Source: Lunularia cruciata (Eukaryota; Streptophyta; Marchantiopsida; Lunulariales; Lunulariaceae). From it: 64,000 nt of DNA. Made by a program: the position numbers and the translations under genes. The stretch lies in the NCBI GenBank assembly GCA_948567375.1, contig OX419757.1, forward strand, positions 65,596,001 through 65,660,000, given 5' to 3'. Positions 1 to 10,040 of the stretch are shown piece by piece. Every line of letters begins with the position of its first letter. The first letter of the stretch is position 1. The notes under the pieces were generated by a model. That model did no database searches and had not been told where the DNA came from. It was given only the letters and a program-made list of their open reading frames with translations.

Positions 1-1020
1 GCATAGCACCAGTGTATTACAATCATGTCAACAAAGAATAGTATCCAAGTCAAGCTTGTTGGTCTGATCAAGAGCAACAAGGAACAAGATTACCCCAAAC
101 ACAATTGTTGTGACTTATCAATACAATTAGCTTAGATTTGAAGCTTACTTCAAACTCTTTTGCAAATGGAGCAATTGCCAATTTGCAAGATGGGTGTATT
201 CATAAAAAGGTAAATATCATTGAATAAATCAAATGCCATTTTTTGCAATGTCGTCCTTGAAAATAAGAAGTTCAAAGCATCAAACAAAAGAATGGGATGT
301 CATTGAAGTTTCTTGATATTTCTTGATATTTCTTGATTCCTAACTATGAATTCAATTGGTAGTTCTCTCAAACACCAATGAAATTGAGGGACATGATTCA
401 ATGTATGATTTCCTTGCATGCATAGGGTAAGCCCTTATTGTTGCAAATCTGATTTATTGCATACACTAAATGTGTAGTAAACTTAAAGAAGAAGGAGTAC
501 TTAAGATTAAGCAACATTCCATTGTCAAGGGATCACTTCTCTTCCTTGACCGTTCAAATTTGTATCCATCCAAAGACGTTGTCCACTCTTGCTTGATCTT
601 GGCAATAACAAAAAAATTGTAGAGTTCCATCAACTACGTAGAATGTGGTAGCAAATGCTTGATAATTGTGTTGATGGAAGCTAAGGCAATAATGAGGTCA
701 AAGATCTCATTGTAACAATTGTAGTTGTCCATATAGTGGTCTATTTGTGGCCTAAAATGTTTCATTAGATTGTGTAGATCTCTCTTGCTCACTCCAAAAA
801 GAAGGTATTGTCATTCTAGCCTTTTGGCCCCTTTTGATCAAAAGCATCCAACACAATTTTGGGGACATTACAAAGCAGGTATGATTATTTTTCATTCTAA
901 AAGATCATCATTGGGGTATGGATGCTGGCTTTTTCTCCCTCATGAGGCTTATGATCATTTTCATGTCATGGCCTTGGCATACTTGAGATTGCTAAAAATA
1001 TCTTCTTTAGTGTTTTCCAT
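1..1020. other. AT-rich stretch without a recognisable gene
   Basis: No coding region is supported here. The stretch is AT-rich like the retroelement block that follows. It has a small tandem repeat near 309-338 (three copies of about TTTCTTGATA). It directly precedes the recognisable part of a Copia LTR and may be part of another decayed element, but I cannot assign it. Confidence 0.5.
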
Positions 1021-1523
1021 AAACACCAAGATCATAGAATGGAACTCTAGAAAAGACACTTGGGACAAACCTATCTTGCTAGACTTGTGTGAATTGCTAC
1101 AAGAATGGATCTTATGGGATTCTACTGCAAGAATGGCTCTTTTGTGAATGTATCCTTTGGGAATTTGCATGAATAGATCCCACTTGCAAAACTTTGTGAG
1201 GTGATGTGTAAAAATTGTTATCAAACAATCAAGGTTAGATAGATGATTAACTAGCACCACAAATTCCAAAACTATATAAGGGATGATAAGTGCAAATGCA
1301 TATTTATTATAATGTTGTTACTGAGTTGTGATTTTTGATATTCCTTGATGGAAAAAAATCATGTGCAATTGTGGACCTAGGCATATGTTGGCCAAACCGT
1401 ATGAAATTTATCTAATTTCTATGCATGTATTTCCTTACCAAGTTGATGAATAATTTTTCCTTTATAGAATAGCTAGATATATATTGCCATTGTTCTCTCA
1501 ATCAAGTTCATTTTCTCTCAACA
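1021..1523 (+). repeat. Left LTR of the Copia element (partial)
   Basis: This segment aligns by eye with 7891-8409. Shared blocks include ACACCAAGAT near the start, GTGCAATTGTGGA, TTGGCCAAACC, AATTTCTATGCATG and the ending CTCTCAACA versus CTCCCAACA. Divergence is high. Sequence before 1021 does not match the first part of the right LTR, so this LTR is truncated or was rearranged. Confidence 0.75.
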
Positions 1524-1525
1524 AG

Positions 1526-1537
1526 TGGTATTAGTGT
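1526..1537 (+). other. Copia primer-binding site
   Basis: TGGTATTAGTGT lies 3 bp after the LTR end and resembles the usual plant primer-binding site TGGTATCAGAGC, complementary to the 3' end of initiator tRNA-Met. It fixes the element's direction as + strand. Confidence 0.65.
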
Positions 1538-1567
1538 GTGGTTTTGGAGATAGAGTGGAATAATAGA

Positions 1568-2330
1568 AAATGAAGGGAAAATTTAAATTAAATGGCAAGG
1601 ATTTTGGAAGATGCAAATTGATGACTACTTTTATCAAAAGAAGTTTCACCTACCTCTGAGGTAGAAAACCTAGAAAAGATGGAAGAAGTTGAGTTGGAGC
1701 TTCTAGATGAACAAGCCTTGGGTGTGGTCAGATTGAAATTGACAAGAAATGTTGTATATAACATTGTCCATAAAAAGACCACCTATTGGTTGATTAAGGT
1801 TTTATCAAATATGTTTGAGAAACCTTGAGACTCAAAGAAGGTATACTTGATTCACCATTTAATCAATACAAGGATGAAAGAAGGTGCATCAATTGAAGAC
1901 CACACGAATGATTTCAATTCAATCATTTTAGGATTAGAATCCATGAAGATCAAATTTAATCATGAAGTTCAAGTATTATTGCTATTATCATCATAACTTC
2001 ATAGTTGGAGAGCAACAAGCATAACATTGAGTAGTTCATCAAGATCAAGTGGTCTCAAGTTTGAGAGTATACAAGGTGTGATTCTCAATGAAGACATCCA
2101 TATAATTCTTCAAAATTATCAAGTGTAGTGCTATTTGTTGAGAGTAGAGGCAAAAGGCCTCAATGAGGTCAAAGTCAAAGAAATGGTAGAGCAAAGTCAA
2201 GGAAGAGAAGTGAGTCAACAGGCCATAAGGAAGTACTGAAAGAAATTGTGCATCTGAATTGCAATAAGCATTTTTACTTCAAGAATTAGTGTTAAAGTCC
2301 AAGCAAAGAAGAGAAGAAAAAGAGGAGAAC
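1568..2330 (+). pseudogene. Copia gag remnant (capsid-like region)
   Basis: Read in pieces on the + strand, this gives KFKLNGKDFG near the start, then ELLDEQALGVVRLKLTRNVV, NTRMKEGASIEDHTNDFNSI and LKFESIQGVILNEDI. This is the typical plant Copia gag (UBN2/retrotran_gag type) pattern. A basic RS-rich stretch follows at about 2150-2220, and then a poor remnant of a zinc knuckle (HLNCNKH). At least four stops or frameshifts interrupt it. Gag would form the virus-like particle; this copy cannot. Confidence 0.75.
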
Positions 2331-2369
2331 ATAAAAACAAAACAAAAGATGCACTTGTTACATAGAGTG

Positions 2370-2541
2370 TCTTTTAGAATTTTTGGCTATAGATTTTGGT
2401 GTATCATTTCACTCTAAACCATATAAAGAGTTGATGCATATCTTTGTTGAAAGAAACCTTAGAAAGTTTCACCTTGCTAACAATAAACCCATGTCTATTG
2501 AAGGAAAAGACAATATAAACTTAAAGACCTCTCAAGGGTTA
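2370..2541 (+). pseudogene. Copia aspartic protease fragment, cut by the rDNA insert
   Basis: The reading contains AIDFGVSFHSKPYKELM, corresponding to the Copia protease active-site region WILDSGASFH with D-S-G changed to D-F-G. It continues through LANNKPMSIEGKDNINLKTSQG and then homology stops abruptly at about 2541. The reading expected next, RYVPGLKRNLIS in this family, resumes as RYVLGLKRNLISIG at about 4540. Only some 7-9 codons between the two are missing. Confidence 0.75.
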
Positions 2542-2542
2542 A

Positions 2543-2695
2543 TATTTGGGGCACGTCTCGGGCAACACAACACTCTCAAGTTTCAGGTATTCCGTCGAGC
2601 CCTCCGGGGCTCAACAAGACGTGCTCTTGAGGAGGCTGCCCAGCTGCAAAGTTGGGTTTGCATAAGGCCTCATGGGGGGTGTTGTGAAGGTTGGT
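2543..2695 (+). other. Probable rDNA 5' external transcribed spacer fragment
   Basis: About 150 bp that are clearly more GC-rich than both flanks, with CpG-containing words such as GTCGAGCCCTCCGGGG. It runs directly into the first bases of 18S rRNA at 2696. Its position and composition fit the end of the intergenic spacer or 5' external transcribed spacer of an rDNA unit. Identity to the species' own spacer is inferred and cannot be checked here. Confidence 0.6.
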
Positions 2696-3638
2696 TACCT
2701 GGTTGATCCTGCCAGTAGTCATATGCTTGTCTCAAAAATTAAGCCATGCATATGTAAGTATAAACACTTTTGTAATATGAAATTGCAAATGGCTCATTAA
2801 ATCAATTATAGTGTCTTTGATGGTACTTTGGTACTTGAATAATAGTAGTAATTCTAGAGCTAATATGTGCACTAACTCCCAACTTCTGGAAGGGATGTAT
2901 TTATTAGATAAAAGACCAATGCAGGCTTGCTTGGTGTTTTGCTGATTCATGATAACTCAACGAATCGCACGGTCTTAGCTCTGGTGATATTTCATTCAAA
3001 TTTCTGCCCTATCAACTTTTGACGGTAGGATAGAGGCCTACCGTGGTGGTAACGGGTGATGGAGAATTAGGGTTCAATTCTGGAGAGAGAGCCTAAGAAA
3101 CGGCTACCACATCCAAGGAAGGTAGCAAGCGCACAAATTACCCAATCTCAACATGGAGAGGTAGTGACAATAAATAACAATACTGGGCTTTTACAAGTCT
3201 GGTAATTGGAATGAGTACAATATAAATCCATTAACACAGATCCATTGGAGAGCAAGTCTGGTGCCAGCAAATGCGGTAATTTTAGCTCCAAAAGCATATA
3301 TTTAAGTTGTTGCAGTTAAAAAGCTTGTAGTTGGATCTTGGGGAGGAGTGAGTGGTCCGTCTCTTTTGGTGTGCACTGGTCACCTCTCTCTTTTGGCCAA
3401 GGATGCACTTTGGCCTTAACTGGTTAGGATGCAAAGTCAGCAATGTTACTTTGAAAAAATTAAAGTGCTCAAAGCAAGCCTATGCTTTGAATACATTAGC
3501 ATGGAATAACACAACAAGACTCTAGTCATATTGCGTCGGTCTTCAAGACCGGAGTAATGATTAAAAGGGACAATTGGAGGCATTCTTATTTCATGGTCAG
3601 AGGTGAAATTCTTGGATTCATGAAAGACAAACTTTTGT

Positions 3639-3675
<37 letters not shown>

Positions 3676-4490
3676 AAAAAGTTGGGGGCTCAAAGACAAT
3701 CAAATACCATCTCAACCATAAATGATGCCAACTAGGGATCAGCGGTGTTAATTTGATGACTCCGCCGACACCTCATGAGAAATCAAAGTTTTTGGGTTCC
3801 GGGGAGAGTATGGTTGCAAGGCTGAAACTTAAAGGAATTGACAAAAGTGCACCACTAGGAGTGGAGCCTGTGGCTTAATTTGACTCAACATGGGGAAACT
3901 TACCAGGTCCAAACATAGTAAGGATTGACAGATTGAGAGCTATTTCTTAATTCTATGGATGGAAGTGCATGGCCGTTCTTAGTTGGTGGAGTGATTTGTC
4001 TGGTTAATTCTGTTAACAAACAAGACTTCAGCCTGCTAACTAGCTACACAAGGACTTGTCCTTGTGGCCAGCTTCTTAGAGGGACTATTGGCATCTAGCC
4101 GATGGAAGTTTGAGGCAATAACAGGTCTGTGATGCCCTTAGATGTTTTAGGCAGCACGTGCGCTATATCGATGGACTCAATGAATTTATAACCTGGGCCA
4201 AAAGGTCTAGGTAATCTTTTCAAACTTCATAGTGATGGGATAGATCATTGCAATTATTGATCTTCAATGAGGAATTCCTAGTAAGCGCAAGTCATTTACT
4301 TGCATTGACTACATCTCTGCCCTTTGCACACGTTGATCCTACCAATTGAATGGTCCAGTGAAGAGTTCAAATTGCGGCAATGCCGGTGGTTCACCGCTAT
4401 TGACATTGTGAGAAGTTCTTTAAACCTTATCATTTAGAGAAAGTAGAAGTTGTAACAAGGTTTCTGTAGGTGAACCTATGGAAGGATCAT
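2696..4490 (+). pseudogene. Degenerate 18S rRNA gene, nearly full length
   Basis: It begins TACCTGGTTGATCCTGCCAG, the universal eukaryotic 18S start, and ends with GTAACAAGG..GTAGGTGAACCT..GGAAGGATCATT, the universal 18S end. About 1795 nt lie between, close to plant length. Landmarks throughout are in order (AATAACAATACTGGGCTTTT, GTTGCAGTTAAAAAGCT, GAGGTGAAATTCTTGGAT, AAACTTAAAGGAATTGAC). It is not functional: the 530-loop GCCAGCAGCCGCGGTAA reads GCCAGCAAATGCGGTAA at 3262-3278, and the decoding-site region near 4325-4340 is about 7 nt short. Many changes are C to T or G to A, often where functional 18S has CpG, as expected for methylated silent DNA. The sense matches the surrounding Copia element. 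Confidence 0.95.
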
Positions 4491-4538
4491 TGAACACACA
4501 AGCAAATGGACTTTGGACTTTGGCAAATGCCAGATATG
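4491..4538 (+). other. Probable ITS1 start and right rDNA/Copia junction
   Basis: About 45 bp follow the 18S 3' end before Copia-type coding resumes at about 4540. The position makes this the first part of ITS1. It is AT-rich now and I cannot confirm its origin by recall. The exact junction is uncertain by roughly 20 bp. Confidence 0.45.
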
Positions 4539-4539
4539 T

Positions 4540-5762
4540 CCTTGGACTAAAGAGGAATTTGATTTCCATAGGTTAGCTAGATGAGGAAGGATATCAAACA
4601 TCCTTTGAAAGTAGGTAATGGAAGGTTACTCAAGGAAATCTGATTTTGGCATGAGGATAGAAGGTTTGAACTCTATATGTCATGAGAAAATCAAACCAAT
4701 TGATCAGATCATTGATGCAATTTGTCCTTTGATCCTATTGCACCAAGGACTTGGTCACATGAGTGACAAGGATATGAAGTAGTTAGTTGCCAATGGCAAG
4801 ATCCTAAAGTTGAAGATTATTCAACTTGGCTTTTGTGAACCATGGATTTGGAAAAGCAAAAGTAAGTTACCTTCACAAAGGCTACAAGAGCACAAAAGCA
4901 AGAAAAATAGAGGTAATACACATAAATGTTTATAGCTTGACTTCAATTGAGTCACTTGGAGGATCTTGATAATACAACAATTTTACAAATGATTCTACTA
5001 GGAAGGTATGATTTTATTTTCTAAAACATAAATCAGATGTGTTTATGATTTTCAAGTGATGGAAATCAAAGGTTGAAAACCATTTTTCATATTTTTTGAA
5101 GATAATGATGGAGAGTATAGTAGCAATAAGTTCATAGCATATTGTATAAAGAATAGGTTCAAAATAATCAAAATTGTACCTAAGACACCACAACAAAATG
5201 GTGTGGCTGAATGCTTGAATAGAACTCTCAATGAGAGAGCTAGATGCATGAGACTACAAGCTAGGTTGCCAAAAATCTTTTGTAAAAATGCAATTAGCAC
5301 AGCTATATACCTTATAAATTGAGGACTCCCAATCCCTTTGGGATTCAAAATCCATGAGAAAGAATAGTCAACAAAGAAGGTGAATCTCTCACACTTGAAA
5401 ACCTTTGGTTTTTTCCTCATTTGCAAGGATTCAAGATAGTAATAGAGACAAGCTTGATTCAAAATAAAATAACTGTTTCTTCATTGGGTATGAATCACAT
5501 GACATGGGTTATAATCTTTGAAATGAAGATGATGGAAAAGTGAAAATAAGTAGAGATGTCATTTCCCATGAGAATGCAATGTATAAAGATAAGCTTGGAC
5601 CAGGTTTTAAGGTAAAAGAAGAACAATCAAAACATCAAGAAGAAGTAGTGTTTGAAGACATTTTAGAGAATGTTGTAGGAGATAAGAGTTTGGTAGAAAC
5701 TAGAGAGATCATATCAGATATAATCATGCTTACAACTGATTTAAGGAGATCTACTAGATTGT
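4540..5762 (+). pseudogene. Copia pre-integrase and integrase remnant
   Basis: Piecewise reading gives RYVLGLKRNLISIG, then LDEEGYQTSFESR, the pre-integrase region (TLYVMRKSN), DDSTRKV-like NDSTRKV near 4990, FLKHKSDVFMIFK near 5020-5050, and an integrase core ending in TPQQNGVAE-like sequence (LRHHNKMVWLNA) at 5180-5215. NRTLNERARCMRLQARLPK-like and HLKVFG-like segments follow (to about 5420), then FFIGYESHDMGYNLW-like sequence. Many stops. The integrase would insert the cDNA; this copy is dead. Confidence 0.75.
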
Positions 5763-5889
5763 GAGAACCAATAAAGAGGTATTCTCCATCATTTATTACT
5801 TACTCTTGACAAAAAATTTCAACTTGAGTGCTACTCGCAAGCAATGCAAAAGGAGTGCTCATTACAATAAAAGCTTTCAATGAAAGAAG

Positions 5890-7340
5890 AGAATGTCATC
5901 TAAAGAAAAGAATGAGACTTGGACCAAGTTGCTAGAGGGAAAGAAGGCATTACAAAATGAATGGGTGTATAGAGTTCAAGAAGAACATGATGGAAGTAAG
6001 CAATACAAGGCTACGCTTGTGGAAAAAGGTTTTGCATAGACCAAAGATATAGACTAGAATGAGATTTTCTCTCCCATAGTTAAGATGACTATTATCCAAT
6101 TAGACTTGGGTCTTTTGAATGTAAAGGATTTGCATTTAGAGCAACTAGATGTAAAAATAACATTTCTACTTGGAGACCTTGAAGAGGATGTCTATACAAC
6201 TCAAGGTGTTTCAAGTTACTAAAAATGGGATATGTCCTACGAGTTGATGAAGAGTCTTTATGGTTTGAAACATGTTCCTCAATAGTTGTTCTAAATCTTT
6301 GATGGCTATATGACCAAAAATGGTTACAATAGATTCAATATAGATCATTGTTGCTACATTAAGTCATTTGTTGGTTCATAAATCAGCTTGATACTTTATG
6401 TTGATGATATGTTTGTTGTTGGATCAAACATGAAGGAATCAACAAGCTAAAGCTCCAATTGTTTGATGTTTTTAAAATGAAAGATCTAGGTCATTCACAA
6501 TAGATACTTGGAATAAGAACTACCAAAGATAGATTTGCAAGTATTTTGAATTTGTCTCAAGAGAAGTATATCAAGAAGTTGAAAGGCAAATTTTGTCTAC
6601 AAAATGCTACAATTGAAACCACTCCATTTGGAAGTCCTACAAACTCTTTAACTAGCAATTGCAAAGAACAAATTTAGATAAAGAGTACATGATTAGAGTT
6701 CTTTATGCATCAAGAGTTGAAATTTTGATTTATGTAACAGTATGCACAAGGCCAAAATTTCTCATGCAATGGAAGTTGTAGCAAATTCTTATTAAACCCA
6801 AGAAGAGAGCATTGAGAAGCAATAAAAATGGTTGTTATGCTACTTGAAAGGTACCTTTGACAAGGGACTTTGCTTCAAGCACACAAATGTTATTTTAGGA
6901 GGCTTCATTAATGCAGATTTGATAGGAAAATTGGGTGATAGATTTCATGAGTTGGATCTCTTGATTGTAGAAGAATATTGGGTGATAGATTTCATTAGTT
7001 GGATCTCTTGATTGTGGAAGAATATTTCTATTTTTACCATAAAAATTGAGCACATGTTCATCTTAGAGGCTAGCAAGGCAATGATCTGGTTGAAAACTTT
7101 ATGGTGAAGCTAGGTAAGAAACAAGATTACAATATTCTCCATAGTGATATCCATAATGCTATTAATCTTGCAGAGAATCCTATGTTTCATGCTAGTACAA
7201 AGCATATACAACTGAGGTTTCATTTAATTTATGAATTTGTAGATGGTGTTATACTTACTTTGATAAGGATTCTTAGCATAGTTCAAACAATGCATAGTTG
7301 TTTCAATGCTTCAATGTTTCAATGCTTAATTGATTAGAAT
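5890..7340 (+). pseudogene. Copia reverse transcriptase and RNase H remnant
   Basis: The reverse transcriptase starts with NETWTKLLEGKKALQNEWVY (about 5910) and passes QYKATLVEKGFA, LEQLDVKITFLLGDLEEDVY and MKSLYGLKHVPQ to the catalytic YVDD at 6397-6408. RNase H follows, with an EASKAMIWLK-like segment near 7070-7100 and a terminal KHIQLRFHLIYEFVDG (about 7200-7245), the usual Copia end. Stops and frameshifts are frequent. A 47-bp tandem duplication interrupts the RNase H part. Confidence 0.8.
6931..7024 (+). repeat. 47-bp tandem duplication in the Copia RNase H region
   Basis: TTGGGTGATAGATTTCAT begins at 6931 and again at 6978. The two 47-bp units differ at only a few positions. Because 47 is not a multiple of three, the event shifts the frame. 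Confidence 0.9.
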
Positions 7341-7360
7341 GACAAGTAATGTAAGACTCC

Positions 7361-7370
7361 AAGTGGGAGA
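7361..7370 (+). other. Copia polypurine tract
   Basis: AAGTGGGAGA is the common plant Copia polypurine tract, placed directly after the RNase H end and directly before the likely LTR start TTGCTAAG. It would prime plus-strand DNA synthesis. Confidence 0.7.
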
Positions 7371-8409
7371 TTGCTAAGTTTGTAGTCTAATTAATTGTGA
7401 GAATGCTCTATGGGAAAAATATCCTATGATAATTTTGCATAGTCAATACAAGACAAATCTTCTAAGGGAGTGTAAAAATGTAAGCATGAGATGGATCTTT
7501 CAATTATGGGATTCCATTTATTGGAGTGCATAGAAAGGCCTTTCACATTAGGACTCATTTCTCCATACATATATATGAAAATGAAGAGTTCCTTATCTTG
7601 TTGAAAGCATCTTTTTGAAGGCTATTTATAGACACCAAGAGACGGCAACCGCATAGAAAAAACAAAGGATGGGAAGACCCTTTCAAGCCGTACAAGGGAG
7701 AGACAAAACAAGTAAAATGGGGCTAAGCCCCAATAGAGTCTATATGAGAAATCTGCTCTACCGCACCTAAGTCTATATCTAAGCTATGCAAGTCGTACGG
7801 TCTACACACAATTGGAGCATCCAAAGAAACATCACCTAATGTGATTGCTCTCCTATGGATTGCACTAGCCACTGCACTATGTAGAGCAATGAACACCAAG
7901 ATGATGGAAAATAGAGCTCTAGAAAAGAAGTTACTTTCACTTGAAAATGGGGATAAATGTGTCCTATAGGACTTCTAGGAATGGCTCCTACAAGATTCTA
8001 CTATGGGAATGGTTGCAAAAATGGCTCATTTTGAGAATGTATCCTATAAGAAGTTGTGAGAATAGATCCTACTTGTGACACTTTGTGAACTATTGTGTAT
8101 TAATTCTAGATAATCTATAATTAAATATAAGATCAATTTGCACCACACATTCTAGAACTAGATAAGTGATTACAAGTGCAAGGGTATATATATTGTAGTG
8201 TCAATAGCCAATTACGATTTCTGATAGTTCTTGAATGAATGAAATTATGTGCAATTGTGGATATTTGTAGATTTTGGCCAAACCACATGAAATTTGTGTA
8301 ATTTCTATGCATGCATTTTGTTACCAGATTGATGAATAAGATTTTCCCCATGGAATAGCCAGATTTGCATTTGTGTTTTCTTCTCAATCAAGTTGAATTT
8401 CTCCCAACA
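7371..8409 (+). repeat. Right LTR of the Copia element with a nested repeat
   Basis: The LTR follows the polypurine tract and ends CTCCCAACA at 8409. Its second half (7891-8409) aligns with the left LTR at 1021-1523. Between about 7643 and 7890 lies a copy of a dispersed repeat also found at 30.5 kb and 62.9 kb, so this LTR was itself a target. Confidence 0.7.
7643..7890 (+). repeat. Dispersed repeat copy A (nested in LTR)
   Basis: It shares long segments with 30480-30660 (same orientation) and with 62890-63120 (opposite orientation). Examples are AATAGAGTCTATATGAGAAA, CTATGCAAGTCGTA, CATCACCTAATGTGATTGC and CTCTCCTATGGATTGCA. Only the terminal part of the longer copies is present here. Confidence 0.8.
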
Positions 8410-10035
8410 TAAACAATTTTGCAATTGAGTGTAATAATGGCATTAGAAGTGAGACATGAGAGAAGACCATGAGAAAATCCAAAATTCATTAGTAAAACCC
8501 CCAAGATTTTTAAGTGAGTCCTACACGTTAAAGCAAGATGTAGTTGTAGTTGGAAGTTAAACTTCTTGGTATGGGATTGGAGTGCGTCAAATTCCTCCCT
8601 ACTAGAGGAAATTGTTAATAATATTAACCCAAACCCCCACCACTTGAGAGAAGCACTACCTTTTGGATCAAATCCCTTTCGCAACCAATTCTTGGACCTG
8701 AAATCTCACCATGTCGCTAGATGTTTATAGATAATACCCATGGTTGTCTTAGCAAAAGCTTAAATAAAAGACTTTTTTGACAAAGTGAAAATGACTAATG
8801 GCTACCAAGTTGATTCACTCAAAGATCTAGTATACTAACTCATCATTGAAATGATCATAAAGCTTTTCAAGTCCAAATGAACAACCTATGTCAACCTAAA
8901 CCAAGCCATCTTCTTCCAACTCCTTCAAGAGAATAAACAAGTAATTTAGGCATGAATGTTTCAAGAACGTGTAACTAAGTTAGTATCAAAGTTGATTGAG
9001 AAAGAGAGGTGTTCTGATTTTATCACCATTCATGGTACACTTCTACATAAGCATGTATGGTGCTAAGAATTATGTTTTATGCATATAAAGATAGAAATTC
9101 TATTAATATTATATAGTTAATGGGAATTTCTTCATGGGTACTCAATGAAACTTGAAGTTTCATCAAACTTTGGAGTTAAGTAATACAAAAGGAGTTGTAG
9201 CAAAGGCCAAAGAATATCAAGCAAAGGCAAAGGCAATGAAAATTTCCTCTATCACTTTGGGGCATGTATCTTGGTGGTACATGTTTAAATGGATCTGTCT
9301 TCATCTTGTGAAAAGAGTCTCTTCTAGGGCTTTCCGTTGCTACCAAAATCCCAAAGTTTGGAGGTCTCTAGGCAAAATTACAAGCATTTGAAGTTCCAAG
9401 TGTAGATATGGATGTGCATGAGTAGTGAGTAGGGAGCTTGTGTGGATTTCTTTTGCTATAACACTAAGTTCCACCAAACTTTGAACTTATGGAAGAACAA
9501 GATTTTGAGCAAAAGTACTCCTTGATTCATATGATGTGCCTTCATTGGAATAAAAGAACTTTGGGTTCACTATGAGGGTCCTTCATAAGGTGAACAATTA
9601 GAACCTAGAGTTTGAGAAGAAGATAGTGTGAAAATTAGTGGAGAAAAAAGGAAAATAAGGAGATTTGGGCAATCTAGTTCTAACAATTGATGTGTCAGAA
9701 TAAGGTAATGGCAAAAGAAGCAATCATTTTCAATTTTTGTAACTTTTGAGTGGTCTTGCTATTTAGAATGAAGATTCAAAGTGCTTTGTGTTCATTCAGA
9801 GCAAAAGGTGAATAAGTAAAAGAGCTTAGTGTTCCTTGTCATTTTTTAATTCTCAAAGGCAGTTTCTTCAACTTTGTGTTTAACATGTCTAATGACTCTT
9901 TGTAGTGAAATGATGAATGTTTTGTATGTTTGATCCTGAGCATTTCCTAGCTATGTGTGTTTTATTCTTAGTCCAAATTTCCAAAACAATACCTCAACAA
10001 ATATTGAGTGAACTATAGTATTGATAGCAATAAGC
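8410..10035. other. AT-rich repeat-like stretch without a gene
   Basis: I see no supported gene. Composition matches the neighbouring retroelements, and the sequence continues on the far side of the chromovirus at 16387. This is therefore the older DNA into which the chromovirus inserted. Short open frames such as 9152-9391 look random. Confidence 0.5.
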
Positions 10036-10040
10036 ATTTG
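10036..10040. other. Target-site duplication ATTTG (left)
   Basis: ATTTG immediately left of the LTR is repeated exactly at 16382-16386 immediately right of the other LTR, as expected for Gypsy integration. Confidence 0.9.

Larger units (their letters stand above)
1021..8409 (+). mobile_element. Degenerate Ty1/Copia retrotransposon carrying an 18S rDNA segment
   Basis: Order on the + strand: LTR (about 1021-1523), primer-binding site (1526), gag (from about 1568), protease fragment (to about 2540), a foreign rDNA block (about 2543-4535), integrase (about 4540-5560), reverse transcriptase with YVDD (6397-6408), RNase H (to about 7340), polypurine tract (7361-7370) and the second LTR (to 8409). 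The gag-protease-integrase-RT-RNase H order defines Copia. All coding parts hold many stops and frameshifts. The two LTRs differ at roughly one position in five by eye, so the insertion is old. The outer start of the left LTR cannot be located; the first part of the right LTR (7371-7640) has no visible partner on the left. Confidence 0.85.

Noticed and set aside
2383-2706. 107-residue frame spanning Copia protease and the rDNA spacer as a new gene
   Set aside because: It is simply the broken protease frame running on into the rDNA segment; the fusion has no independent support.
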